NCBI RefSeq assembly: GCF_014851915.1 | Contig: NZ_JACVAP010000002.1 | Span: 738,763-802,762, forward strand | Length of the DNA: 64,000 bases | Source: Xanthomonas sp. XNM01 | GTDB lineage: Bacteria > Pseudomonadota > Gammaproteobacteria > Xanthomonadales > Xanthomonadaceae | Reading direction: 5' to 3' | In this document: piece by piece, positions 47,110 to 56,189 of the stretch | How positions within the stretch are numbered: the first letter of the stretch is position 1 | Layout: each line of letters begins with the position of its first letter | The notes under the pieces: generated by a model | The model's database searches: none | What the model saw: only the letters and a program-made list of their open reading frames with translations | What the model was told of the DNA's origin: nothing | Translations under genes and position numbers: made by a program

Positions 47110-48024
47110 TCAACCCAGCGCGGGCCCGCGCTCCGGCGGAGCGGGCTGGGCGGTGCGGGCATCCTGCTCGGCCAGCCGCGCGCGGCGGGCCTCGAGGAAG
47201 CGTTCACCGGCGGCCGATTGCGCCAGGGCCAGTGTGGCCTCGCGGATCGCGGCGGGATCCTGCGTCTGCAGGGCAGCCAGGTGCCTGGCCACCTCGGGAT
47301 CGTCGGTCAGCCGTTGCGCGTGCCGGGTGCCGTCATCGCGTGTGGGTGCCGACGTGTCGTTGCGCGCATAGGCGGGATCGACCACGGCAGGCGCCCGCAT
47401 CTTCCCGTCCAGGACCGGCTCATCGCGTGGCGCAAGGCCATGCTGGCCGACCTCGACACGATCGCTCCATTGCAGCTTGCCGTCCTTGTCGACGACGACC
47501 ATCTCGCCGTTGCGGACGGCGGTTTCGACCAGGGCCGCCAGTCGTGCCGGCGATGCGTCGGGGTTGGCCAGCCCGATGCGGATGCCGACCGCGTTGTTGT
47601 GCAGGTCCATCGCTTCGGGCGTCGGTTTGTTGCCGGGCACGCCTTCGTGCGCGGTGGTGAACGCGCGCGCCCAGTCTTCGCCGAATGCCTGGGTCAGGCG
47701 GGCGTTCCAGTACGCGTGCCGGAACGCATCGAGATGCCCATCGGTGCCCATCCACTCGCGCCTGCGTCCATCGGGGACGTGCGCCGGTGGCTTGCCGGGA
47801 GGAAAGCGCCTGCCGGCCTCGGCCAGCGCATCCTCGCTGATGTCCTTGAACTGCTTGAGTTCCAGCAGGCCCAGCCGGTCGAGCAGATCGGCTTCGGTCT
47901 GGGTCATGCGGCGACCGTCCGCGAGCGGAATGCCCAGCACGCGCGGTGTGTAGGTGGTCATCCGGTCGTCGCCGACCTGGTACTGCCTGCGGAGTTCATC
48001 CAGATCGGGGCGTGGTTCGCTCAT
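47110..48024 (-). CDS. Putative effector/toxin with DUF6973-like core
   Basis: 304 aa, no signal peptide. The central segment DGHLDAFRHAYWNARLTQAF followed by DLHNNAVGIRIG resembles the DUF6973 core (conserved His, Arg-His and His-Asn-Asn) found in C-terminal domains of polymorphic or secreted bacterial toxins. The C-terminal 80 residues are charged and helical (PEVARHLAALQTQDPAAIRE). In xanthomonads such proteins can be type IV or VI secretion effectors. A lipoprotein gene lies 50 bp upstream on the same strand and could encode an immunity partner. Toxic activity is inferred only. Confidence 0.55.
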   Translation of the reverse strand: MSEPRPDLDELRRQYQVGDDRMTTYTPRVLGIPLADGRRMTQTEADLLDRLGLLELKQFKDISEDALAEAGRRFPPGKPPAHVPDGRRREWMGTDGHLDAFRHAYWNARLTQAFGEDWARAFTTAHEGVPGNKPTPEAMDLHNNAVGIRIGLANPDASPARLAALVETAVRNGEMVVVDKDGKLQWSDRVEVGQHGLAPRDEPVLDGKMRAPAVVDPAYARNDTSAPTRDDGTRHAQRLTDDPEVARHLAALQTQDPAAIREATLALAQSAAGERFLEARRARLAEQDARTAQPAPPERGPALG

Positions 48025-48074
48025 CGTCGAAGTTCCGGTCGCGGCGGTAGGGCGTCTGGTGCCGGATGGCGCGC

Positions 48075-48425
48075 TCAGCGCCGCTTCCAGCCAAGCGAGG
48101 CGACCACGCCATCGCGGTAGGTGATCTCGTAGACCTCCTCGTCGACTCCCAGCGGCGACACGCCCAGCTCGTAGGTGTCGATGTCGGCATCGCGGCTGTC
48201 GGGCTCGCCGAGCAGGGTGATGACCTCGGCGCGCGGCATGCCGGCATGCACCGCCTGTTCCAGCGCCGTGACCATGGTGCCGCGCTTGTTCTCCTGCGCG
48301 GGCGCGTCGCGCTGCGCTTTCCAGGTGGCGCTGTCGAAATCCGATGTGGTGGTTGGCATGGAGCAGCCCAGTGCGGTGGCGAAAAGGAGTGGAGCGAGCA
48401 GGCGCGACGGGAGTCGGATGTTCAC
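48075..48425 (-). CDS. Small BamE/SmpA-like lipoprotein (paralogue 1)
   Basis: 116 aa, GTG start. Signal peptide with lipobox-like ATALGC. The mature part carries GMPRAEVITLLGEPDSRD, the helix-turn typical of the SmpA/OmlA (BamE-like) fold, and beta strands TYELGVSPLGVDEEVYEI. Much shorter than outer-membrane BamE context would suggest, so not claimed to be BamE. About 65 percent identical to the 116-aa protein encoded at 50446-50796. Being upstream of the DUF6973-like gene and lipidated, it is a candidate immunity protein. Confidence 0.72.
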   Translation of the reverse strand: MNIRLPSRLLAPLLFATALGCSMPTTTSDFDSATWKAQRDAPAQENKRGTMVTALEQAVHAGMPRAEVITLLGEPDSRDADIDTYELGVSPLGVDEEVYEITYRDGVVASLGWKRR

Positions 48426-48719
48426 GTGTCGACCTTGCGCGGGTGGCCGGGAAGGGTCGCGGGCGAGGTTAGCAACACACCGGTCCAGCGGGGTGAAGAC
48501 GGCTGGCCTGCCGCGGAGACGTGCCCGGCCCCGGGGTGATGCAGGCCGTCGGGCATTCCACGGCTGCGTCGGGCAGCCGCCATTGGCGCGGTCATCGCCA
48601 CCTGGCTGCAATGAAATCGTCACGATGCCGACGGGCGGCAAGGAGGCAGCGAACCGCCCGGTGGCCCGCCGTGCCGGGGCTGGACCAGCCACGCGCGCTT
48701 CGGAGACGATAGCGGCCTC

Positions 48720-50351
48720 ATGCCCGCCGATCCCATGCCGTCCGGACGCCTGCTGCAGCTGCTGCCCGACGCGGTGGTGCAGACCGATGCGCGCTGGACG
48801 GTCACGTATCTCAATCCGGCCTGGCACAGGCTCACCGGCCATGCGGTGGCCGAGGCGGTCGGCCGCTCGCTGCTGGACTTCGTCCACCCCGACGACAACC
48901 CGACGCTGCGCTCGGGCATGCCGGTGTTCCGGCTGCGGTTCGCCGATGGCGGCTACCGGTGGATGCGGCTGCAGCTGCAGCCGGAGACGGACGCGTCCGA
49001 GCGGGTGCTCAGCCGGCAGGGTGTGCTGATCGAGATCACCGACGTCACCGAGCAGGTGCTGGTGGAGGTGCGGCAGCGCTTCCTGCGCCTGCTGGAAACC
49101 ATCGATGGCGTGGTCTGGGAAGCCGAACGCGGGGTTGGCAACACCTTCCTGAGTCCGCAGGTGGAGCGCCTGTTCGGCTTCACGGTGGAGGAATGGCGCG
49201 CCGACCCGGGCTTCTGGCGCTCGCGCGTGCATCCGGACGACCTGCAGGCCGCGCTGGCGATCGACAACGCCGCCTACGACGCCACGCACAGTTACGCCTA
49301 CGAGATGAGCTACCGGCTGATCGCCCGCTCCGGCGAGGTGGTCTGGGTGCGCGATCTGTGCCGGACCGTGGTCGAGCCGGGGCGGCCGAACCGGATGATC
49401 GGCCTGATGATCGACGTGACCCGGCAGAAGGCGGCCGAGCTGGAACTGCGGCGTTCGGACGAGCGTTATGCGCTGGCCGCGCGCGGCTCCAACGACGGCA
49501 TCTGGGACTGGGACCTGCGCACCGACGTGCTGCATGTGTCCGGCCGCTTCAACGAGATCGTCGGCCTGGACGCGGGCGGCCACCAGCACGAGGACGGCTG
49601 GCGGTTCCTGCAACGGCTGATCGACCCGGACGATCACGCACGCGTGCAGTCGGCGTACCGCCGGCACCTGGCGGGCGGGAGCCCGAACTTCTCCGTGGAC
49701 TTCCGTGCCTGGCACGGGGCGGGGCGGCTGGTGTGGGTGAACTGGCGCGGCGTGGCCCGGTTCGAGGATGGTGTCGCGGTGCGGATGGCGGGTTCGCTGA
49801 GCGACCTGGCCGAACGCGGCAGTTCCTACGATGCCCTGACCAACCTGCCGGGCCGGCCGCTGCTGCGCGACCGGCTCGAGCATGCCATCACGCTGTATCG
49901 CAACGCGGCGCCGGCAGGCGGTGGCGCATCCACCGCGGCCGACACCACGCTGTTCGCGGTGCTGATGCTCGACCTCGACCGTTTCAAGGCGGTCAACGAC
50001 ACCCACGGCCACCATGCGGGCGACCAGCTGCTGCAGCAGGTCGCGCGCCGGCTGGAGCACTGCGTGCGCGCGGTCGACCTGGTCGCGCGCATGAGCGGCG
50101 ACGAGTTCATCGTGCTGCTGGAATCGGTCGACCCGGCGGCCGCCGCCGAGCGCGCGGGGCAGATTGCCGCCGCGCTGGCAGCGCCGTACGACATCGACGT
50201 GCAGACAGTGACCACGCGCGCCAGCATCGGCCTGGTCTGCAGCCATCCCGGCCTGACGACGAGCGACGACTACCTGCGCGCCGCGGACGCCGCGATGTAC
50301 CAGGCCAAGACCCGGTCGCTGGGGCTGTGCGTGTTTCCAGTCGAGGGATAG
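48720..50351 (+). CDS. PAS-PAS-PAS-GGDEF diguanylate cyclase
   Basis: 543 aa, soluble. Three PAS domains (about residues 8-115, 120-240 and 245-370; the second has FGFTVEEWRADPGFWRSRVH), followed by a GGDEF domain beginning DALTNLPGRPLLRDRLEHA, with LDLDRFKAVNDTHGHHAGD and the active-site loop as RMSGDEF. SGDEF is an accepted active variant. No EAL domain. Predicted to make c-di-GMP in response to signals bound by the PAS domains, complementing the RpfG and GGDEF-EAL proteins at the other end of the window. It sits between the two BamE-like lipoprotein paralogues, on the opposite strand. Confidence 0.92.
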   Translation: MPADPMPSGRLLQLLPDAVVQTDARWTVTYLNPAWHRLTGHAVAEAVGRSLLDFVHPDDNPTLRSGMPVFRLRFADGGYRWMRLQLQPETDASERVLSRQGVLIEITDVTEQVLVEVRQRFLRLLETIDGVVWEAERGVGNTFLSPQVERLFGFTVEEWRADPGFWRSRVHPDDLQAALAIDNAAYDATHSYAYEMSYRLIARSGEVVWVRDLCRTVVEPGRPNRMIGLMIDVTRQKAAELELRRSDERYALAARGSNDGIWDWDLRTDVLHVSGRFNEIVGLDAGGHQHEDGWRFLQRLIDPDDHARVQSAYRRHLAGGSPNFSVDFRAWHGAGRLVWVNWRGVARFEDGVAVRMAGSLSDLAERGSSYDALTNLPGRPLLRDRLEHAITLYRNAAPAGGGASTAADTTLFAVLMLDLDRFKAVNDTHGHHAGDQLLQQVARRLEHCVRAVDLVARMSGDEFIVLLESVDPAAAAERAGQIAAALAAPYDIDVQTVTTRASIGLVCSHPGLTTSDDYLRAADAAMYQAKTRSLGLCVFPVEG

Positions 50352-50445
50352 CGGGGCCGGCGCCCTCGCTGCCGCCGAGGCATGGCGCGCGGCTGGGCGT
50401 GTCGGGCAGCGCCCACCACGCGCCCGTGACGCACGAACACGGCGC

Positions 50446-50796
50446 TCAGCGCCGCTGCCAGCTCAGCGAGGCGACCCTGCCCGCGTGGTAGGTGACGGTG
50501 TAGACCTCGGCGTCGATGCCCAGCGGCGACACGCCAAGCTCGTAGGTATCGGTGTCGGCATCGCGGCTGTCGGGTTCGCCGAGCAGGGCGATGACGTCGC
50601 TGCGCGGCATGCCGGTGCGCACCGCCTGTTCGAGCGCGGCAACCATCGTGCCGCGCCTGTTGGCCTGTGGATCGGCACCGCGCTGTGCCTTCCAGACCGC
50701 GCTGTCGAAGGCCGGTGCGGCGGTGGGCGCCCGGCAGCCGGGCACGGCGCCGAGTGCAAGCGAAACGAGCAGGAGCAGCGGGAGTCGGCTGGTCAC
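50446..50796 (-). CDS. Small BamE/SmpA-like lipoprotein (paralogue 2)
   Basis: 116 aa with GTG start, exactly the length of the paralogue at 48075-48425. Lipobox region LGAVPGC. Shares GMPRSDVIALLGEPDSRDAD and TYELGVSPLGIDAEVY with it; the DNA of the 3' halves is also closely similar, so the duplication is recent. It has no toxin-like gene beside it, the next gene on its strand being the acetamidase-family gene at 50961-52274. Confidence 0.72.
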   Translation of the reverse strand: MTSRLPLLLLVSLALGAVPGCRAPTAAPAFDSAVWKAQRGADPQANRRGTMVAALEQAVRTGMPRSDVIALLGEPDSRDADTDTYELGVSPLGIDAEVYTVTYHAGRVASLSWQRR

Positions 50797-50960
50797 GTGT
50801 CGGGTGCGCGGATGGCAGGTCGGACGCGGTGGTGCCAGCGAGGGTAGCAACGGCGTGCGCGACCGGAGTGAACGGGATGGGCGCGGCGCCGAGAAGTCGA
50901 GGCGGTTCCGTCAGCGGTGCGGTCCATGCCACGTTCCGGCAGTGCCGGGGCATGCGAGGC

Positions 50961-52274
50961 CTATCTGCGCTCCGGCACGTCCGGCCGCAGCATCCGCAGC
51001 CGCTCCTTCGGCACGTGCAGCGATACGCCTGCGTTGCGGCCTGCCAGCGTTGCGATGCGCAGCTCGGCGGCGGTGCCGATCACAAGCGAGCTTTCGCGGT
51101 CGTTCAGACCGTAGTCCTGTGCCAGCCACTGGACCATGCCTGCGGTGGCCAGGCGTACCGCTTCGTCCAGCGAACCGGCCTGGCCGAGCGTGGTGATGCC
51201 GTCGCCTGACTCGATCCGCGGGGTGAACAGTGGCCTCGCCGGCAGCAGGGCGACGCTGAACTCCACGTCCAGCGAGGTTTCCAGCGCCCATTGGGTGGTT
51301 TCGCCATCGGCCTGCAGGGCGTGACCATCGCCGAGGTAGAGCAGGGCGCCGGGCTGCTCCACGGGCAGATAGACCGTGGTGCCGGCAACGATGCCGTTGT
51401 GGTCCATGTTGCCGCCGAAGTGGCCGCTGTCGCCGGTGGAGACTGGCGCGTATCCGAAATCCGGGGCGACGCCGAGCCCGCCCAGCATGGGGCGCACCGG
51501 CACCACGTAATCGCGCAGTGCCGGCGGAGGGTCTTCCAGGCTGGCGGTGCCGGCGTCGCGGTCCAGCCTCCAGCGCACCGGCTTGCCCAGCGTGCTTCCG
51601 ATACGGCCGGCCATGCCGTGGCTGGTGACACGCGGAGTGAAGCCATCGAGGCTGTCGGCGAAGTCGCGGTTGAGCCGCAGCGTGTGCAGGGTCACCGCCA
51701 GCACGTCGCCAGGCTGCGCTCCCCAGACGTAGAACGGGCCGGTCTGCGGATTGCCGTACAACGCACGGGTGGTGCCCTCATGGTCGACACCGCCGGAATC
51801 GAGCGTCGAGGTGGCGATCCTGTCGCCCGGGCGGATCACCAGCGCCGGCGGTACATCGGCGGAAAACACGTTGGAAAAGGTCTGCGGCTGGAAATTCCGG
51901 GTGCCTGCGACGGGCGGCGGCGCGTCCAGCCTCCGACCGCGCACGGCGTGCCAGTTCCGCCGACCGCTGGGCTGGGTATCGGAGTACGCGATGCGGCCCA
52001 CGAGCTCGTCCGCCCGGATATGGCCTTCGAAACGATAGCCGTCCACGGCCGGATCGCCGGCGCTGAAGGTGAGGCGGTCGCCTTCGCGCATGCCCTGCAG
52101 CGGTTCGCCCTGGAACAGGCCGGCCACGCCCGCCGCACTGCCGGACAGGGTCAGTGTGCGGTGCTCGGCATTGCCCCAGCGGTCGATGGACAGTAGCCAG
52201 ACCGATTCTTCCGCAGATGCCAGGGAAGCGGCGAGAAGCAGGGAGGCGAGCAGGGACTGGAGCAGCATGCGCAT
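50961..52274 (-). CDS. Acetamidase/formamidase-family exported protein
   Basis: 437 aa. N-terminal Sec signal (LLQSLLASLLLAASLASAEE), a spacer domain of about 100 residues, then an FmdA/AmdA-type domain with NVFSADVPPALVIRPGD, STGDSGHFGGNMDHNGIVAG and LYLGDGHALQADGE, all family hallmarks. Family members hydrolyse short amides such as formamide or acetamide to ammonia and acid. Export makes it likely to act in the periplasm. The extra N-terminal domain is not part of the usual cytoplasmic enzymes. Confidence 0.85.
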   Translation of the reverse strand: MRMLLQSLLASLLLAASLASAEESVWLLSIDRWGNAEHRTLTLSGSAAGVAGLFQGEPLQGMREGDRLTFSAGDPAVDGYRFEGHIRADELVGRIAYSDTQPSGRRNWHAVRGRRLDAPPPVAGTRNFQPQTFSNVFSADVPPALVIRPGDRIATSTLDSGGVDHEGTTRALYGNPQTGPFYVWGAQPGDVLAVTLHTLRLNRDFADSLDGFTPRVTSHGMAGRIGSTLGKPVRWRLDRDAGTASLEDPPPALRDYVVPVRPMLGGLGVAPDFGYAPVSTGDSGHFGGNMDHNGIVAGTTVYLPVEQPGALLYLGDGHALQADGETTQWALETSLDVEFSVALLPARPLFTPRIESGDGITTLGQAGSLDEAVRLATAGMVQWLAQDYGLNDRESSLVIGTAAELRIATLAGRNAGVSLHVPKERLRMLRPDVPERR

Positions 52275-52598
52275 GACGGCACCGGATCGAACGATATGCA
52301 GATGGATGCGCGACGCGGCCGGATGGTTGCAGCGATCAATGCATGCGCTGTGGGCGGCGCGATGGCCATGCGCAACGGGTCGTCGTGATCGGCAGGGGCA
52401 GCACCGGCGCCGACGGCGCTGCGTTGGCGGCGGGGAACTGGCCGGCAGCAGCGGCCGGCGGTTCTGCCGGGCTCAGCCGTTCATCGCCCGTCGCGGACAT
52501 GGGCACGTGCCGGCGGTGTGAGCGCCCGGGGCATCGCCCTGGACTTAGCTCAAGGGGCACTGGCCTCATACTCGGCCGGTCATTCCGAGCCCGTGCCC
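52275..52598. other. 324-bp divergent intergenic region
   Basis: Lies between the divergent acetamidase-family and YcaQ-like genes and must hold both promoters; no clear -35/-10 pair, repeat or gene was recognised. Confidence 0.5.
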
Positions 52599-53687
52599 AT
52601 GCCTTCTCCCGATCTCGATGCGCTGCGCCGTTTCGCCGTCGCCCGCACGCTGTTCGCGCCGACCACGCTGCAGCGTGCAATCCGGCGCCTGGGCTTCGTG
52701 CAGGCCGACCCGATCCGCGCGCCGGCCCGCGCGCAGGACCTGACCCTGCGGCACCGGGTGCGCGATTACCGCGCAGGCGATCTGGAGCGGCGCTATCCGC
52801 GTCTGGACGTCGAGGAGGATTGCCTGGTCAATTACGTCTTCCTGCCGCGCGAGCACCTGGCGCTGATGCATCCGCGCCAGCCGCGTCGGGCCTGGGATGC
52901 GCAGACGCGGCGGCGCGCGGCCGAGGTGCTGGAGTTCGTGCGTGCGCAGCGGCGGCCGGTGCATCCGCGCGAGGTCGAGCAGCAGTTCGAGCATGGCCGG
53001 GTGCGCAACTACTGGGGCGGCTCCAGCAATGCCACCACGCAGCTGCTCGATGGCCTGCACTACCGCGGGCTGCTGCGCGTGGCCCGACGCGACAGCGGCA
53101 CGCGCGTCTATGCGGCGGTCGAGCATCCGGCGTCCGATGACGGCCCGGCCGGACGCGCGCGTCGCGCCGCCGCGCTGGTCGATCTCATCGTCGGCAAGTA
53201 CGCGCCGCTGCCCGGGCCGAGCCTGACCTATCTGGTGCGGCTGCTGGGCTACGGCGCGCCGCATCTTGCCGCGCCGCTGCAGGTCGCGCTGCGCGAAGCG
53301 CGCGAGCGCCTGCCCGGCGTGCGCATCGACGGCGTGGACTGGTACTGGCCCACCGGCGAGAACCCGCGCTCGCGCCGGCATGCGCCCGACGCGGCCGTCC
53401 GCCTGCTGGCGCCGTTCGACCCGGTGGTCTGGGACCGGCGCCGCTTCACCCTGCTGTGGGGCTGGACCTACCGCTTCGAGGCGTACACGCCGGCGGCCAA
53501 ACGGGTGTTCGGCTACTACGCGCTGCCGATGCTGTGGCATGAGCAGGTGATCGGCTGGGCGAACGTGTCGCTGGTGGACGGGCGCCTGCAGCCGACGTTC
53601 GGCTACGTGGCGGGCGAGCCGAAGGACGCCGCGTTCAAGGTAGCGCTGGACGAGGAACTGCAGCGGCTGACGGTGTTCCTGTCCTGA
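52599..53687 (+). CDS. YcaQ/AlkX-like winged-helix DNA glycosylase
   Basis: 362 aa. Matches the YcaQ (DUF1006, HTH_42) family, which unhooks DNA interstrand crosslinks. The catalytic QxD motif is visible as FVQADPIR (Gln35, Asp37), followed by ARAQDLTLRHRVRDY, and later the segment RLLAPFDPVVWDRRRFTLLWGW that closes the fold. The start ATG at 52599 is placed at the family N-terminus (MPSPDLDALRRFAVART). Stand-alone gene. Confidence in the family is good, in crosslink repair moderate. Confidence 0.85.
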   Translation: MPSPDLDALRRFAVARTLFAPTTLQRAIRRLGFVQADPIRAPARAQDLTLRHRVRDYRAGDLERRYPRLDVEEDCLVNYVFLPREHLALMHPRQPRRAWDAQTRRRAAEVLEFVRAQRRPVHPREVEQQFEHGRVRNYWGGSSNATTQLLDGLHYRGLLRVARRDSGTRVYAAVEHPASDDGPAGRARRAAALVDLIVGKYAPLPGPSLTYLVRLLGYGAPHLAAPLQVALREARERLPGVRIDGVDWYWPTGENPRSRRHAPDAAVRLLAPFDPVVWDRRRFTLLWGWTYRFEAYTPAAKRVFGYYALPMLWHEQVIGWANVSLVDGRLQPTFGYVAGEPKDAAFKVALDEELQRLTVFLS

Positions 53688-53833
53688 GACGGCGACGGCG
53701 CGTCCATTCGCGGCATGCGCTGTCCGCGGCAGGCGGCCGGGCGTCTTCCGGCGATCGGCTGCTCACAGACGCCGCTGGCTGTAGCGCCGTGTCAGCGCTG
53801 TTCCGGACCTTCTGATCAAACACAGGGAAGACG

Positions 53834-54298
53834 ATGCGAAACCTGATGGCCGTTGCGACGACCCTTTCGCTGCTGGGCTGCAGCCTGCAGCGGCAGGCGC
53901 CGGAGCTGGTGCTGCTGGAGCAGGCCGACGCCAGCCTGTCGCCGGTGGTGGCCCGCCATTCGCAGGCGATGATCGTGGGGCCGGAAGAGAAGCCGGTGCC
54001 GCTGACCGTCTCGTGGACCACCGCCATGGGTCCGGATGACTGCCTGCGCATCGCGTCGATCAAGGTGGAGAGGACCGGAGGTTCGAAGGACACGGTGGTG
54101 AGCAGCGTCGCGCTGCGGCCGGCGCCGTGCGGCAGCGCGGACGAGGAGGGAGATCCGACGCGTTACGCATCGGGCTCGCTGTTCCTGCGTTACGACACCA
54201 GAGTGGGCCTGCAGACGCAGGACTTCATGGGCCACGTGGCGCTGATCGATGCGCACGGCGATCTGAAAGCGCAGCTGGGCGCAAGAATGGCCGAGTGA
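53834..54298 (+). CDS. Hypothetical lipoprotein
   Basis: 154 aa. Short N-terminus with lipobox LLGC at residues 13-16 (MRNLMAVATTLSLLGC), so the signal is at the lower size limit. The mature part is beta-rich with two cysteines (DDCLRI, PAPCGSADE) that could pair. AGGGAAG precedes the ATG. No family was recognised. The next gene on the strand, 131 bp on, is another probable lipoprotein. Confidence 0.65.
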   Translation: MRNLMAVATTLSLLGCSLQRQAPELVLLEQADASLSPVVARHSQAMIVGPEEKPVPLTVSWTTAMGPDDCLRIASIKVERTGGSKDTVVSSVALRPAPCGSADEEGDPTRYASGSLFLRYDTRVGLQTQDFMGHVALIDAHGDLKAQLGARMAE

Positions 54299-54429
54299 GC
54301 CGGGCGCGTCCGGGGTCGCCACTGCCCGGCATGTGCATGTCGTGCCCGCGCGTGTCGTCCGTCGGCGGAATTGTTCCCGGCGCTGATGTCTCTTAGGCTT
54401 GCGGTCCACTCCCTGCAAGCAATGGATGC

Positions 54430-55407
54430 ATGTCTGCCAGGACCTGGATCATCGCGGCGATGCTGATGGCGGCGACCGCCGCCGGCCCTGGCTGCGCGAC
54501 GCCGGCCGGGAGGGCGCATGAGCGCCCGGACGCGTCGGCGGCACCTGGTGCGATGCCCGCATCGCGCGCCGTGGTGCAGCCCGTGCACGCGTCCCCGGGA
54601 CCGGGTGGCCCGGCGTTCGAGTATGTCTACCGCCCGCCGGTCTCATCGGAGCTGCAGGAGATCCATCGCCGCGTGCTGGAAGCCGATCTGTGGCGGCAGC
54701 TGCCGGAGGTGCAGGCCATCGACGGCATGTTCGCGCTGCCGCGCCGGCTGCGCTTCGTCACTGCCGAATGCGGTGAGTTCGGTGCGTTCTACAGGCCGCG
54801 CGCCGCCGAGGTGGTGCTGTGCTACGAGACCCTGCGCACGCTCTACGAGCAGGGCCAGGAACACCAGCAGGCGCTGGGGCTGGGCGACGACCATCCGCTG
54901 CGCTACCTGAGCGCCAACGTGCGCTTCATCGTGCTGCATGAAACCGGCCATGCCCTGGTGGATCAGCTGGACCTGCCGGTCACCGGCCGCCAGGAGGACG
55001 CGGTGGACCAGCTGGCGGCGATCCTGATGCTGCGCTTTGCCGGGCTGGACGAGACCGCCGGGCAGGTGATCGGCAATCTGCGGCTGGCCGCCAACTGGAT
55101 GCTTTCGCGCAGCACCGGCGCCTACGACCTGGACGCCTACGCCGACGAACATGCGCTGGGCGAACAGCGCTTCTTCAACCTGCAGTGCATGATCTACGGC
55201 ACCGACCCGGACGCCTTCGCCGGCATGGTCGCGGCCGGCAGCCTCACCGTCGCCCGTGCCGACGGCTGCGCGCGCGAAACCCGCAACGTCAGCCGCGCCT
55301 GGGTGCGGCTGCTGGTACCGCACCTTTCGCCCGGCTACGAAGCGTACGGCGAGGAAGCCCGGCGTTTTCTGGACGGCAAGGGCTGGGTGGGGCCGGGCAG
55401 GCAGTAG
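54430..55407 (+). CDS. DUF4344-like putative metallopeptidase, probable lipoprotein
   Basis: 325 aa. N-terminal hydrophobic segment ending GPGCAT (probable lipobox), Pro/Ala spacer, then a domain with HETGH (His170 to His174) in FIVLHETGHALVDQLDLPVT, a zinc-binding HExxH. The downstream segment GRQEDAVDQLAAILML supplies acidic residues suited as third ligand. This pattern matches DUF4344 putative metallopeptidases. Probably acts in the periplasm or at the outer membrane; substrate unknown. Confidence 0.75.
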   Translation: MSARTWIIAAMLMAATAAGPGCATPAGRAHERPDASAAPGAMPASRAVVQPVHASPGPGGPAFEYVYRPPVSSELQEIHRRVLEADLWRQLPEVQAIDGMFALPRRLRFVTAECGEFGAFYRPRAAEVVLCYETLRTLYEQGQEHQQALGLGDDHPLRYLSANVRFIVLHETGHALVDQLDLPVTGRQEDAVDQLAAILMLRFAGLDETAGQVIGNLRLAANWMLSRSTGAYDLDAYADEHALGEQRFFNLQCMIYGTDPDAFAGMVAAGSLTVARADGCARETRNVSRAWVRLLVPHLSPGYEAYGEEARRFLDGKGWVGPGRQ

Positions 55408-55611
55408 CGCCAGCGTGCACTGCGGACGTGTGTCGGTGCGCTTCGATGCGCATCGCGCGTGCCGCCACGACATACCGTCCGCGGCCAGCGAGGGTCATGT
55501 CGGCAGTGTGCTCACGTCCGGCGCGCGGCCAGCCGTCTGCACGATCGTGATGGGGTGCGTGCTGCCGCCTGCCGCAGCGCCCGGAGACGATGCGGCAGGC
55601 AGATGCGGTGC

Positions 55612-56067
55612 TCAGCCCGTGGGCGCCTGCGCTGGCGTCCAGCCCGCCGACGGATTGGTGTTGACCATCCACGGGATGCCGAAGCGGTCCACCAGCGAGC
55701 CGAAGCCCGGCGACCAGAAGGTCTCTGCCAGCGGCATGATCTTCTGGCCGCCTTCGGACAGGGCCTCGTACCAGCGCCGGGCCTGCGCCAGGTCGTCGGT
55801 GTGCAGGGTGACGTCGAAGCCGTTCTTGGGCTTGCCGATGTTGGGCGCCCACTCCGGCGGCATATCCGCACCCATCAGCGCCTGGTCGCCAACTTCCAGC
55901 CAGCAGTGCATCAGCCACGCACGGTGGTCGGGATCGCCGACCTGCATCTCCGGCGGCGCGTCGCCGTACGGCATGGCGGCGGTGATGCGCCCGCCCAGCA
56001 CGGCGGCGTAGAACTCGAACGCCTCGCGGCATTGGCCCTGGAAGCTGAGGCTGGTGACGATCTTCAT
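55612..56067 (-). CDS. PhnB-like VOC-family protein
   Basis: 151 aa, cytoplasmic. Starts MKIVTSLSFQGQCREAFEFY and has the pattern of PhnB/YjdN-type glyoxalase-like proteins, including DVTLHTDDLAQARRWYEAL and a C-terminal FGSLVDRFGIPWMVN. Such proteins lack a proven reaction. Start ATG at 56067. It precedes the large repeat array on the right. Confidence 0.85.
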   Translation of the reverse strand: MKIVTSLSFQGQCREAFEFYAAVLGGRITAAMPYGDAPPEMQVGDPDHRAWLMHCWLEVGDQALMGADMPPEWAPNIGKPKNGFDVTLHTDDLAQARRWYEALSEGGQKIMPLAETFWSPGFGSLVDRFGIPWMVNTNPSAGWTPAQAPTG

Positions 56068-56189
56068 GCGGTGTACTCCATGTGGTCCAGGTGGTCGAAA
56101 GAAGGCGTGCGGGTGGTAACACGCCCCGGATTCGGTAGTGCGACGGGCGACGGATGCGGAAATCGACATGGCGTTCGATCTCGGCAGAG

